Positions 10,435 to 17,861 of a DNA stretch of 54,190 nt are shown here, one piece after another (position 1 is the first letter of the stretch; every line of letters starts with the position of its first letter). The notes under the pieces were generated by a model. It worked only from the letters and a program-made list of their open reading frames with translations. It ran no database searches and had not been told where the DNA came from. The stretch is from NCBI RefSeq assembly GCF_002234405.1, contig NZ_NMQT01000088.1, positions 1 through 54,190 of the forward strand, given 5' to 3'. Source of the DNA: Amycolatopsis thailandensis (GTDB lineage Bacteria; Actinomycetota; Actinomycetes; Mycobacteriales; Pseudonocardiaceae). The position numbers and the translations under genes are program-made.

Positions 10435-11961
10435 TCAGACCTCCAATTGGGCCGCGGCGAGGACGGCACCCGACGCGACGAGTTCTTCGGCGGCGGCGAT
10501 CTCCGGCGCCAGATGACGGTCGGGGCCGGGGCCCTCGACCTTGGTACGGACGAGATCCCGGACCCGGCCGGTGACCGGCGACGGGACCAGGGGCGCGCGC
10601 ATGTCGAGGGCGCGCGCGGCGGTGAGCAGTTCGATGGCGAGGACGGTGTTGAGCCCCTCGACGGCCTTGCGCAGCTTGCGCGCGGCGGACCAGCCCATGG
10701 AGACGTGGTCTTCTTGCATGGCGCTGCTCGGGATCGAGTCGACCGACGCCGGCACCGCGAGTCGCTTGAGTTCGCTGACCACGGCGGCCTGCGTGTACTG
10801 GGCGATCATGTGGCCGGAGTCGACACCGGGATCGAACGCGAGGAAGGGCGGCAAGCCGTGCGAGCGGGCCTTGTCGAGCATCCGGTCGGTGCGGCGCTCG
10901 GCGATGCTGGCGACGTCCGCGAGCGGGATGGCGAGGAAGTCGAGCACGTACGCGACCGGGGCGCCGTGGAAGTTGCCGTTGGACTCGACGCGGCCGTCGG
11001 ACAACACGACCGGGTTGTCGACCGCGGAGTGAAGTTCACGCTCCGCGACGAGTTCGGCGTGCGTGAGGCTGTCGCGTGCGCCGCCGTGCACCTGGGGCGC
11101 GCAGCGGAGGGAGTACGCGTCCTGGACACGGTTGCAGTCCGGGCCGCGGTGGCTCTCGACGATCTTCGAGTCCTGAAGCGCCGTCCACATCCGCTGGGCG
11201 CTCCGTGCCTGTCCGGGGTGCGGGCGCAGGGCCTGGAGGTCGGCGGCGAAGGCGCGATCGGTGCCGAGGAGCGCTTCGACGCTCATCGCCGCGGTGATGT
11301 CGGCCGTGTCGAAAAGCTTGCGCAGGTCGGCAGCGGCCAGCAGGAGCATGCCGAGCATGCCGTCGGTCCCGTTCGTGAGGGCTAGGCCCTCCTTCTCCGC
11401 GAGAACGACCGGCTCGATCCCGGCGTGCTTCAGCGCGACGCCGGCCTGGACGACTTCGCCGTTGTACTCGACTTCGCCCTCCCCCATCAGCGCCAGCGCG
11501 ACGGCGGCCAAGGGCGCGAGGTCACCGGAGCAGCCGAGGGAGCCGTACTCGTGGACGAGCGGGGTGATCCCGGCGTTGAGCAGGGAGGCAAGCGCTTGCG
11601 CGGTCTTCGGCCGGACGCCGGTGTAGCCGCTGGTGAGGGTGCGGAGGCGCAGCAGCATCAGCGCCCGCACGACCTCGGTCTCCACGACCGGCCCGGCGCC
11701 CGCCGCGTGCGAACGGATCAGCGACCGCTGCAAAGCGGTGCGGCTCTCCAGAGGGATATGCCTGGTGGCGAGCGCACCGAAGCCCGTCGAAACGCCGTAC
11801 GTCGGCGTCTCGGCATGGGCGAGGTCGTCGATGTGCTGACGCGTCGCGGCGAGGTTCTTCTCGGCCGCTTCGCTGACCGCGACGGGCGAGTGGTCACGGG
11901 CGACCGCGACGACCTGTTCGGGCCGAAGCGGTTCTGACCCCAGAAGTACGGTTTCCGGCAT
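10435..11961 (-). CDS. hutH: Histidine ammonia-lyase
   Basis: 508-residue enzyme that deaminates L-histidine to urocanate. The MIO cofactor is made from a Cys144-Ser145-Gly146 triad in GSLGCSGDLAPLA, where many family members have Ala-Ser-Gly; the family signature allows Cys there. Other motifs: TYGVSTGFGALA and QEDHVSMG. ATG 11961 is preferred for length; an in-frame ATG at 11982 would add seven residues. First gene of the hut operon, divergent from the IclR regulator across a 333-bp gap full of hairpins. Confidence 0.96.
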   Translation of the reverse strand: MPETVLLGSEPLRPEQVVAVARDHSPVAVSEAAEKNLAATRQHIDDLAHAETPTYGVSTGFGALATRHIPLESRTALQRSLIRSHAAGAGPVVETEVVRALMLLRLRTLTSGYTGVRPKTAQALASLLNAGITPLVHEYGSLGCSGDLAPLAAVALALMGEGEVEYNGEVVQAGVALKHAGIEPVVLAEKEGLALTNGTDGMLGMLLLAAADLRKLFDTADITAAMSVEALLGTDRAFAADLQALRPHPGQARSAQRMWTALQDSKIVESHRGPDCNRVQDAYSLRCAPQVHGGARDSLTHAELVAERELHSAVDNPVVLSDGRVESNGNFHGAPVAYVLDFLAIPLADVASIAERRTDRMLDKARSHGLPPFLAFDPGVDSGHMIAQYTQAAVVSELKRLAVPASVDSIPSSAMQEDHVSMGWSAARKLRKAVEGLNTVLAIELLTAARALDMRAPLVPSPVTGRVRDLVRTKVEGPGPDRHLAPEIAAAEELVASGAVLAAAQLEV

Positions 11962-12007
11962 AGCCCCATTGGACAACGCCATGCCCGCTGGTGGGCGGCC
12001 CCAACCG

Positions 12008-12038
12008 GTGGTTGTGTCTGGTATCCAAGACACACCAC
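12008..12038. repeat. Inverted repeat 1 of hut regulatory gap
   Basis: GTGGTTGTGTCT (12008-12019) pairs with AGACACACCAC (12028-12038) with one bulged base and an 8-nt loop. It is a candidate operator or 5' hairpin of the hutH transcript. Confidence 0.6.
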
Positions 12039-12066
12039 GCGATAGCAAGGGACCTTTGCTATCGCG
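12038..12066. repeat. Symmetric dispersed-repeat unit
   Basis: A unit of the main repeat in which both ends are of the GATAGC type, giving a near-perfect 29-nt palindrome (CGCGATAGCAA arm, GGGACCT centre, TTGCTATCGCG arm). Other units have GAGC at one end, so this is a symmetrised form. Confidence 0.8.
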
Positions 12067-12073
12067 GGCAGGG

Positions 12074-12118
12074 GGTGTGTGGAAATAGGGACGTTGAGTG
12101 TCCCTATTTCCACACACC
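12074..12118. repeat. Second-family palindrome, full copy
   Basis: Perfect 19-bp arms: GGTGTGTGGAAATAGGGAC (12074-12092) and its complement (12100-12118), with a 7-nt loop. The other copy is at the left edge of the window in opposite orientation. Confidence 0.88.
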
Positions 12119-12148
12119 ACACACGCTGGGTAACCATGCCTACTGACC

Positions 12149-12187
12149 GTGTGGATTTTGTTGCGTTGGACGCACCGAAATCCACAC
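12149..12187. repeat. Inverted repeat 4 of hut regulatory gap
   Basis: GTGTGGATTT (12149-12158) pairs with AAATCCACAC (12178-12187); an inner TGCG/CGCA stem lies in the loop. The outer arm shares the GTGTGGA motif with the second palindrome family. Confidence 0.65.
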
Positions 12188-12201
12188 AGTCGCCATAAGG
12201 A

Positions 12202-12267
12202 GAGCAAGGGACCTTTGCTATCACTTCTCTCAACGTCGAGACAGGTGATAGCAAAGGTCCCTTGCTC
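12202..12267. repeat. Inverted pair of dispersed repeat, upstream of iclR
   Basis: Two units in opposite orientation give a perfect 23-bp stem (12202-12224 with 12245-12267) and a 20-nt loop. The right arm ends 27 bp before the iclR start codon, so the hairpin is in the 5' leader or promoter of that gene, not at a 3' end. Confidence 0.88.
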
Positions 12268-12294
12268 CCGCCGCCGGAAGAACAGGAGGTCGAC

Positions 12295-13080
12295 GTGGGT
12301 GACAGCAGCGAAGTACCGGCGCTCAGACGCGGCCTCGGCATCCTTCGCGCGCTCGCAGCCCGTCCCGGCCCGGTGTCGGCGGCCGCGATCGCGCGCGAAC
12401 TCGGCCTCCCGCGTTCGACGACGTATCACCTGCTCGCCGAGCTGGAGGCCGCCGGTTTCGTGACACACCTGCCCGCCGAGCGCCGGTACGGCCTCGGCAT
12501 CGCCGCGTTCGAACTCGGCTCGGCCTACCTGCGGCACGACCCACTCGAACGGCTCGCGGTCCCGCTGCTGCGCAAACTCGCCGACCGCGTCGGCCACACC
12601 GCACATCTAGGCGTACTGCACGGCAACGAGTCGCTTTACCTGGTCAAGGAGCGACCCACCCGCCCGGAAACCCTGGTGACCGAGGTCGGCGTCCGGCTGC
12701 CGGGGCAGCTCACGGCGTCAGGCAGGGCGATACTCCGCCACTTGCCGTCGCCCCACGTGCGCGCGCTCTTCCCGGCCGCGTCGGCGTTCATCCTGCGCAC
12801 CGGCCGCGGCCCGCGCACGCTCGCCGAACTGCGCCGCACGCTGAACGCGGAAGGCAGACTCGGCTGGGCGGTCGAAGACGGCCATGTCACCGAAGGATTC
12901 GCCTCGGTCGCCTGCCCGGTCTTCGATCACGGCGGCCGGCCGATGGCCGCGATCAGCGTGACCCTCCGCCATCTCTGCCCGGGGGCCGAGGGCTGCGAGG
13001 AAACTTGGCCTGAGCTGGCCGAAGAGGTCCGCCTGACCGCGGCCGAACTGACCACTCGGATCGGGGGTCAGGTGCGCTGA
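12295..13080 (+). CDS. IclR-family transcriptional regulator
   Basis: 261-residue regulator. N-terminal winged helix (ALRRGLGILRALAARPGPVS, then IARELGLPRSTTYHLLAELE) and a C-terminal IclR effector domain (LPGQLTASGRAILRHL; AAISVTLRH near the end). GTG 12295 follows a strong AGGAGGT site at 12284-12290. It is divergent from hutH, so it most likely controls the hut operon in response to a histidine-pathway intermediate; that is inferred from position. Its 3' end overlaps a small convergent gene by 13 bp. Confidence 0.92.
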   Translation: MGDSSEVPALRRGLGILRALAARPGPVSAAAIARELGLPRSTTYHLLAELEAAGFVTHLPAERRYGLGIAAFELGSAYLRHDPLERLAVPLLRKLADRVGHTAHLGVLHGNESLYLVKERPTRPETLVTEVGVRLPGQLTASGRAILRHLPSPHVRALFPAASAFILRTGRGPRTLAELRRTLNAEGRLGWAVEDGHVTEGFASVACPVFDHGGRPMAAISVTLRHLCPGAEGCEETWPELAEEVRLTAAELTTRIGGQVR

Positions 13081-13283
13081 ACGTGCTTCTTCTGGACTCC
13101 TTCGAGCCCGAGCATCGCCAGCAGTTCCGCGCAGTCGATGGCGTCCGAGGCATGCCCCGCGACAGTCCTGGCGGCTCTGCCGTTCTGCAGGGTGAGGCGG
13201 ACTTCTTCCTCCGCGCGCACACCGGCCATCCGGCTCTGGTCTTCTGCGGGATCGGGACGACTGGAGTGCCTGGCCCAGGTCAT
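13068..13283 (-). CDS. Small hypothetical protein
   Basis: 71-residue protein whose coherent core is MAGVRAEEEVRLTLQNGRAARTV in two parts, then ASDAIDCAELLAMLGLEGV. An AAGGTGG site precedes ATG 13283. The amino-acid composition is balanced while the other two frames are Arg/Pro-rich, which supports this frame. It converges on the IclR gene with a 13-bp overlap. No family recognised. Confidence 0.55.
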   Translation of the reverse strand: MTWARHSSRPDPAEDQSRMAGVRAEEEVRLTLQNGRAARTVAGHASDAIDCAELLAMLGLEGVQKKHVQRT

Positions 13284-13525
13284 CTGCCACCTTCTTCCGG
13301 CCCTCCGGCGACACGGGGTCGTTTCGTTAGAGGGCCATGGTCGGACACTCAGCATGACACCTCGCCCAACCAAGATCACCATTGAGGGTGAATCGAGATG
13401 AAATCGACCTTGATTTAGCTACTCTCCGTGATTCAGAAAATTCTCCAAAGATCGTTGGGTGGTGCGCCTGCCCCGTCGGCAAAAAGGAACTTCGAAGTCC
13501 GCAGGGGATGCACGCGATCAAGAAG
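13284..13525. other. AT-richer gap without a convincing gene
   Basis: About 240 bp. The middle (about 13380-13460) is visibly lower in GC than its surroundings. Open frames on both strands here are short or run antisense through the neighbouring nucleotidyltransferase gene. It may be a junction scar beside the AbiE-like pair. Confidence 0.5.
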
Positions 13526-14335
13526 CTAAGCGCCAAAGGAACTCGCCTCTTTTATGCCGTCGGCCAGCGCTTCGACAAGGCGCCCTCTCCGCGGCAGACG
13601 AACGTCGTTGGCCAACCGAGCCAGTACGTCATCGTCGCCGACGATGCCGAGCAGTACCGCGACGCCCTCGAGATCGAGCAGACCCGGCATGTGCGAACCC
13701 AGCAGCCAGGCTCCCGCGAGCGCGGGGTCATAGCCGTTCCGCTCGAGAACTTCGAGTTCCTCGCCATAGAGCCGATCCAAGTACGGCCCCGATGAGTACC
13801 AGCCGATCATCGTCCCGAGATCGATGGCGTCGCGCGTGGTCTCCACACGCCGATCCCACCACGTCAGCAGCTTGAGCAAAGCCAGCGCCGGCACCGCGGG
13901 AACCTTGATGACGAGCCCACCCGGCAGGAGCACCGGCTCGGCCGATGCCACGGCTTCCCTCAGCCCACGGACATTCATGCGATGGTCGTCGGGCCAGAGG
14001 ATGGTCCGGTCTTCGTCTTCGATAGCACCGTATGGCAGCACATCCACCTCGACGCCTTCCACCAGAAACGAATGCGCGCTCCTGCCATACGGTTCCAGCC
14101 GGCTCACGAACTGTTCGAAGTCGTCCCAGGTACCCATCGCGGCGGCGATATCGATGTCCTCGGTGGCCCGTTCGGGTGGGCCACCGACCAGCCCTATCGA
14201 CAGAATCGTGCGTGCCGTCGCCCCGACCACGAGGTAGTCGACCGCCTCGGCACGGGCGATGGCATCCACCCGGGCCAGCACTCTCGCGGCGAGAAGGATT
14301 TCAGGTTCGGTCGATGCGCTTAAGTCGATCATCAC
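13526..14335 (-). CDS. AbiEii-like nucleotidyltransferase (putative toxin)
   Basis: 269-residue protein of the DNA-polymerase-beta-like nucleotidyltransferase superfamily. The metal motif is spread over VVGATART and ERATEDIDIAA (residues about 36-66); a downstream Lys/Arg/Asp segment ALLKLLTWWDRR and RDAIDLGTMI matches the second conserved block of AbiEii-type proteins. It overlaps the upstream AbiEi-like gene by 35 bp in the antitoxin-then-toxin order of abiE operons. Known AbiEii toxins arrest growth by modifying RNA or nucleotides; the target here is unknown. An alternative is a non-toxic nucleotidyltransferase of related fold. Confidence 0.72.
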   Translation of the reverse strand: MMIDLSASTEPEILLAARVLARVDAIARAEAVDYLVVGATARTILSIGLVGGPPERATEDIDIAAAMGTWDDFEQFVSRLEPYGRSAHSFLVEGVEVDVLPYGAIEDEDRTILWPDDHRMNVRGLREAVASAEPVLLPGGLVIKVPAVPALALLKLLTWWDRRVETTRDAIDLGTMIGWYSSGPYLDRLYGEELEVLERNGYDPALAGAWLLGSHMPGLLDLEGVAVLLGIVGDDDVLARLANDVRLPRRGRLVEALADGIKEASSFGA

Positions 14336-15359
14336 CGCTCCGAATCCGGTCTCCGTGCTCGCGCTGGCGCGGATCCCCCGAGGCCAACAGGTCCGCGTAA
14401 ATCAGCGGGGACGGCACGATCCAGGACTCCGGTTCGGGCGCTTGCCAGAACTTGGTCCGGAAATACACGTTGCCGTCGTTTTCCGTCCGGGCCAAGCGAT
14501 GCCTGCCGATGAGCTGCACCGGCAGCCTGGTGGCGTAAAGCGTGAGCGAGGCCGGCCGCAGATGCGAGTCGAGCAGGCTCGCCCCGGCTTCCCCTCCCAC
14601 CTGGACTCCCTGGGAAAGCAGATCGGCTTCCGCGCCGCGCCACCATGAAAGGTCGGCCGCGGCGAAGTCACCGAGAGCCAGCGCGGCGTCCAAGGTGATC
14701 GAGTACGCCTCCGACCATCGGTCGAGCAGTTCGGCTCCGCGGGCAAGCCGCCGCTCGTTCCCACGCTCGTACAAGTAGCCGGCGCCGGTGAGCTCATCGA
14801 TGACCGTCTTGACCGTGCCGAGCGACACACCGCTCATCTCGGCCAACCGACGGTAGGGAAAGGCTGTCGTCTCCGGCCAGCTGAGAAGGACGAACAGGAC
14901 CTGAAGACCGGCCCTGCCGAAGGCTCCTGCGCCGCGCGAGGAGGCTCGTCCGGCGGGCATGGCCGGCTTGCGACGACCCCGGACGTCGATCAGGACGTCA
15001 TCCCAGACGAGGTGGGCGTTGCCCGCGGTGTCCACGTAGTCGATCCTTCGGGCACGCAGCCGCTCGGCGACAGGTTCACTGAGGTACGTGGTGAACAGCA
15101 GCGGCGGAGGCTCCGACGGGAAGTGGACCGCCGTGGCCAGCTCCGCGGTCATCCGCTGCTTGATCTCGACCCCGTAGGTCCGGGCAGCGCCGGATGCCGT
15201 CGTGAGCCGCACGAGGGCATCCACCTGACGGCCCTGCTCCCGCACTTCGGCGAGCACTTCGAGCCGGAGCCCCAGCTCCTGGAGCCGGGAGCGCGCTTCG
15301 GCGGACAAGCCCCCTTCGTTCAGCGAGCCTGAATGTTCATTTGAATTGAACATGACCAT
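14301..15359 (-). CDS. AbiEi-like antitoxin/transcriptional regulator
   Basis: 352-residue protein. Residues about 60-130 resemble the nuclease-like or DUF N-domain of AbiEi relatives; a winged helix follows (LAEMSGVSLGTVKTVIDELT, near 170-190), then the AbiEi-type C-domain. AbiEi antitoxins bind inverted repeats in their own promoter, and here a palindrome lies directly over the first codons (15333-15353). ATG 15359 or ATG 15353 could be the start. It is co-directional and overlapping with the nucleotidyltransferase. Function is inferred from architecture and gene order. Confidence 0.72.
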   Translation of the reverse strand: MVMFNSNEHSGSLNEGGLSAEARSRLQELGLRLEVLAEVREQGRQVDALVRLTTASGAARTYGVEIKQRMTAELATAVHFPSEPPPLLFTTYLSEPVAERLRARRIDYVDTAGNAHLVWDDVLIDVRGRRKPAMPAGRASSRGAGAFGRAGLQVLFVLLSWPETTAFPYRRLAEMSGVSLGTVKTVIDELTGAGYLYERGNERRLARGAELLDRWSEAYSITLDAALALGDFAAADLSWWRGAEADLLSQGVQVGGEAGASLLDSHLRPASLTLYATRLPVQLIGRHRLARTENDGNVYFRTKFWQAPEPESWIVPSPLIYADLLASGDPRQREHGDRIRSGDDRLKRIDRT

Positions 15360-15369
15360 ATTTTGAACA
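15333..15369 (-). promoter_or_regulatory. Palindromic operator over AbiEi-like start
   Basis: ATGTTCA (15333-15339) and TGAACAT (15347-15353) form a 7-bp-arm inverted repeat; a third half-site TTGAACA lies at 15363-15369. The surrounding 35 bp are AT-rich, unlike the rest of the window. This fits autoregulation by the antitoxin. Confidence 0.55.
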
Positions 15370-15413
15370 CGTCTCCGCCTTCACCGCAACCCATCCGAGG
15401 GCCGGAAACGGGA

Positions 15414-15445
15414 AACGGCGAGTGCTCGTACGAGCACTCGCCGTT
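15414..15445 (-). terminator. Terminator of ssrA
   Basis: Perfect 32-bp palindrome (half-site AACGGCGAGTGCTCGT) starting 8 bp beyond the 3' end of tmRNA, followed on the minus strand by a short TTT stretch. It can also stop the AbiE-side transcription from neither direction by a U-tract, so the ssrA assignment is preferred. Confidence 0.75.
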
Positions 15446-15452
15446 CGACCAG

Positions 15453-15822
15453 TGGAGGTGCCGGGAATTGAACCCGGGTCCTCTGGCGTATCACCAGGAC
15501 TTCTCCGTGCGCAGTCCGCTATGTCTCTACTTGGCCCCTTCAGTCACGCGAACAAGCTGAAGTGACGAGCCCAGCCACTGTTTGATTCCCAACCACACCC
15601 CGCAGCCGAGTGTGGCGGTAAGCCTCCTAGCTGATGCCGGTGACCGGGTCGGAGGCGACCCCGGACCGACAGAGTTGCTCTACTGCTTAGGCAGCAAGAG
15701 CGAACTCGCGCTGGCTCTTAGGCTCGGCGCTTATTGGTTTGCGATGACGCTTACGGTGGTCTCTCGCCTGCACCGGCACGCTTCTCCTGATTCAACGTCC
15801 AAAGTCGAAACCGTTCACCCCC
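15453..15822 (-). ncRNA. ssrA: Transfer-messenger RNA (tmRNA)
   Basis: About 370-nt trans-translation RNA that rescues stalled ribosomes with SmpB (gene at 21138-21620). The 5' end GGGGGTGAACGGTTTCGA pairs as an acceptor stem with the 3' CACCTCC, and the T-arm GGGTTCAATTCCCGG is tRNA-like. By alignment with the mycobacterial tmRNA, the resume codon is GCC at 15728-15726, giving the tag AEPKSQREFALAA and TAA at 15689-15687. CCA is not encoded, so it must be added afterwards. The mature 5' end is set by acceptor-stem pairing. Confidence 0.95.
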
Positions 15823-15843
15823 TTGGTGGGACACAACCTGTAC

Positions 15844-15849
15844 ATCATA
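15844..15849 (-). promoter_or_regulatory. -10 box of ssrA
   Basis: TATGAT on the minus strand, 22 bp upstream of the mature tmRNA 5' end. No good -35 is visible at 17 bp. Confidence 0.5.
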
Positions 15850-15876
15850 ACGCGGTCGGCAACCGGGTTAATCCCG

Positions 15877-15898
15877 CAGGTGGGGCTAGCCCCACCTG
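15877..15898. promoter_or_regulatory. 22-bp perfect palindrome
   Basis: CAGGTGGGGCT and its complement, with no spacer, in the divergent region between ssrA and the sensor-domain gene. It could be an operator for either gene or a hairpin in one leader. Confidence 0.5.
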
Positions 15899-15977
15899 GG
15901 AGATGCCCGTGGGCACCATGTCACCGGGCGCCCCTGCGCGCGATGCTTGTCTCCTCGATCAGGAGAGGAGCACGACC

Positions 15978-16673
15978 ATGAGTTCGCTAGCGGCCGAGCG
16001 GGAGCTGAGCAGGTCCGATCCGTCGTTCGGCGGCTCGCTGGTCTACCTGCTGATGAACCTGCCGATGGGCGTGTGCGCCTTCGCGCTCCTGATGGCGTTC
16101 ATCTGGGCGGGGATCGGCACGGCGATCGTCTGGATCGGGCTGCCCATCCTCGCGCTGGTGATCCTGACCGTCCGCGGGGCGGCCCGGATGGAGCGCGCCA
16201 GGGTGTACGCGCTGCTCGACCGCTACATCGACCTGCCGTACCTCCCGCTGCCCGCCGCCGCCCAGTCGGTGCGCTGGAAGGCGCGGTTGAAGGACAGCTC
16301 GACCTGGCGAGACCTCGGCTACTTCTTCCTGCTCTTCCCGCTCGGGATCATCGAGTTCGTGCTGGTCGCGGTGTTCTGGTCGACCAGTCTCGGGCTCGCG
16401 GGCCTGCCGATCTACTACCGTTTCCTGCCCGGCGGCGAGTATCGCTTCCCGAACTGGGAGAACGCGTGGTTCACCGTCGACTCGACGGTCTCGGCGCTGC
16501 CTTGGGCGGCTCTCGGCGTGTTGTGCGTCGCCCTGTCGGTAGCGTTGACGAAGGCGCTGGCAGGGCTGCATGCCCGGCTGGCGGCGGCGCTGCTCGGGCC
16601 GACTCACGCCCAGCGCCGCCGTCTGGAGGATTCATGGGGCGAGGTTCCGACGATGAGCACGGTGCGCGGATGA
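15978..16673 (+). CDS. Putative-sensor domain membrane protein
   Basis: 231-residue integral membrane protein made only of the 'putative sensor' domain that normally forms the N-terminus of actinobacterial histidine kinases. Four membrane segments are visible (for example LVYLLMNLPMGVCAFALLMA, then AIVWIGLPILALVIL). ATG 15978 follows AGGAGAGG at 15961-15968. It overlaps the next gene, whose kinase carries a homologous sensor domain, so the two probably form a signalling unit in the membrane. Confidence 0.85.
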   Translation: MSSLAAERELSRSDPSFGGSLVYLLMNLPMGVCAFALLMAFIWAGIGTAIVWIGLPILALVILTVRGAARMERARVYALLDRYIDLPYLPLPAAAQSVRWKARLKDSSTWRDLGYFFLLFPLGIIEFVLVAVFWSTSLGLAGLPIYYRFLPGGEYRFPNWENAWFTVDSTVSALPWAALGVLCVALSVALTKALAGLHARLAAALLGPTHAQRRRLEDSWGEVPTMSTVRG

Positions 16674-17809
16674 CGATCGATCAGCAGGTACAGCACGTCG
16701 ACATCCCGCGGCCGCGACCGTTGAGGTCGATCGTCTACATGTTCGTCAGCTTCTTGTTCCGGCTGCTCCAGTTCGTCTTGATCATCGTCGGCCTCGCGGT
16801 CGGCATCGGGACGGCGGTGGTGTGGATCGGCTTCCCGATCCTCATGGCCACGACCAACTTCATCCGCTGGTCCGCCGACCGGGAGCGGGGCTGGGCACGG
16901 AAGATGCTCGAAACCCCGCTGGAGCCTGTCGAGCGTCTCCCCGTCGAAGGGCTTTCGCTGGTCAAACGCTGGCTGACCCGGCTGACCGACCCGACGACGT
17001 GGCGTGACCTCGCCTACCTGATGGTGGCGTTCCCGCTGGCCTGCGTCGAGTTCCCGATCGCGATCGCGTCGATCGTGCTGCTGCCGATGGCGATCTGGGT
17101 GACCCCGTGGATCGGCTGGCTGCACGGCAACCTCGCGTTCTCCCTGCTCGGCCCGAACCGCACCCAGAAGCTGGAGCAGAAGGCCGAGCGGCTGCAAGCA
17201 TCGCGGGCTCGCGGTGTCGACGCCGCCGAGGCCGAGCGCCGCCGCATCGAGCGCGACCTGCACGACGGCGCCCAGCAGCGACTGGTCGCGGTCGCGATGA
17301 GCCTGGGCCGCGCGAAGTCGAAGTTCGACCAGGACCCGGACGCCGTGCGCGAACTGATCGACGAGGCGCACCTCGACGCGAAGCTGGCGGTGTCGGAACT
17401 GCGCGATCTCGCCCGGGGCATCTACCCGGCCGTGCTCGGGGACCGTGGCCTCGACGCGGCGCTGTCCGCGCAGGCCGCGAAATCCCCGATCCACGTCGAT
17501 GTGGAGGTGGACGTCGAACCCCGTCCGCCGGCCGCGGTCGAGACGACGGCGTACTTCATCGTCGGCGAGACGCTGACGAACATCGCGAAGCACTCGGGCG
17601 CGACCGAGGCGGGCGTGAAGGTGTGGCGCACCGACTCGATGGTGATCGTCGAGATCACCGACAACGGTCACGGCGGCGCCGAAGTCCGTCCTGGTGGCGG
17701 GCTCGCCGGGCTCGCCGACCGCGCGGCCACGATCGACGGCGTGATCACCGTCGTCAGCCCGCCGGGTGGCCCGACGGTGATTCGCGCCGACCTGCCGTGC
17801 CAGTGGTGA
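16670..17809 (+). CDS. Sensor-domain histidine kinase
   Basis: 379-residue kinase. Residues 20-165 are a membrane 'putative sensor' domain like that of the upstream gene. HisKA_3 follows with His198 in RRIERDLHDGAQQRL, then the ATPase domain (VGETLTNIAKHSGA; DNGHGGA; GGGLAGLADRA). I choose ATG 16670 in the ATGA overlap; an in-frame ATG at 16634 with a GGAGG site 4 nt upstream would add 12 residues and is a real alternative. It phosphorylates the response regulator 52 bp downstream. Confidence 0.9.
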   Translation: MTIDQQVQHVDIPRPRPLRSIVYMFVSFLFRLLQFVLIIVGLAVGIGTAVVWIGFPILMATTNFIRWSADRERGWARKMLETPLEPVERLPVEGLSLVKRWLTRLTDPTTWRDLAYLMVAFPLACVEFPIAIASIVLLPMAIWVTPWIGWLHGNLAFSLLGPNRTQKLEQKAERLQASRARGVDAAEAERRRIERDLHDGAQQRLVAVAMSLGRAKSKFDQDPDAVRELIDEAHLDAKLAVSELRDLARGIYPAVLGDRGLDAALSAQAAKSPIHVDVEVDVEPRPPAAVETTAYFIVGETLTNIAKHSGATEAGVKVWRTDSMVIVEITDNGHGGAEVRPGGGLAGLADRAATIDGVITVVSPPGGPTVIRADLPCQW

Positions 17810-17812
17810 CCC

Positions 17813-17850
17813 GTTCGTGAGTGAATAGGCCCTGCCGTTCACTCACGAAC
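17813..17850. repeat. Hairpin between kinase and regulator genes
   Basis: GTTCGTGAGTGAA (17813-17825) and its complement (17838-17850) give a perfect 13-bp stem with a 12-nt loop. It occupies most of the 52-bp spacer inside the operon and could tune the kinase:regulator ratio, for example by RNA processing or partial termination. No U-tract follows. Confidence 0.75.
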
Positions 17851-17861
17851 CTGGGGGCAGG

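Larger units (their letters stand above)
11962..12294. other. Hairpin-packed divergent gap between hutH and iclR
   Basis: No gene is apparent in these 333 bp. The interval holds five inverted repeats in a row (12008-12038, 12038-12066, 12074-12118, 12149-12187, 12202-12267), listed separately. Promoters for both hutH and the regulator must lie here, so the hairpins lie in 5' untranslated or operator sequence rather than at gene ends. Confidence 0.85.

Noticed and set aside
12718..13314. Larger minus-strand frame over the iclR 3' end
   Set aside because: Arg/Pro-rich antisense composition; the 71-residue frame at 13068-13283 is better balanced.
13382..13795. Plus-strand frame beginning MRVNRDEIDLDLATL
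   Set aside because: Its first 45 codons look somewhat protein-like, but it has no ribosome site and then runs antisense through the nucleotidyltransferase gene.
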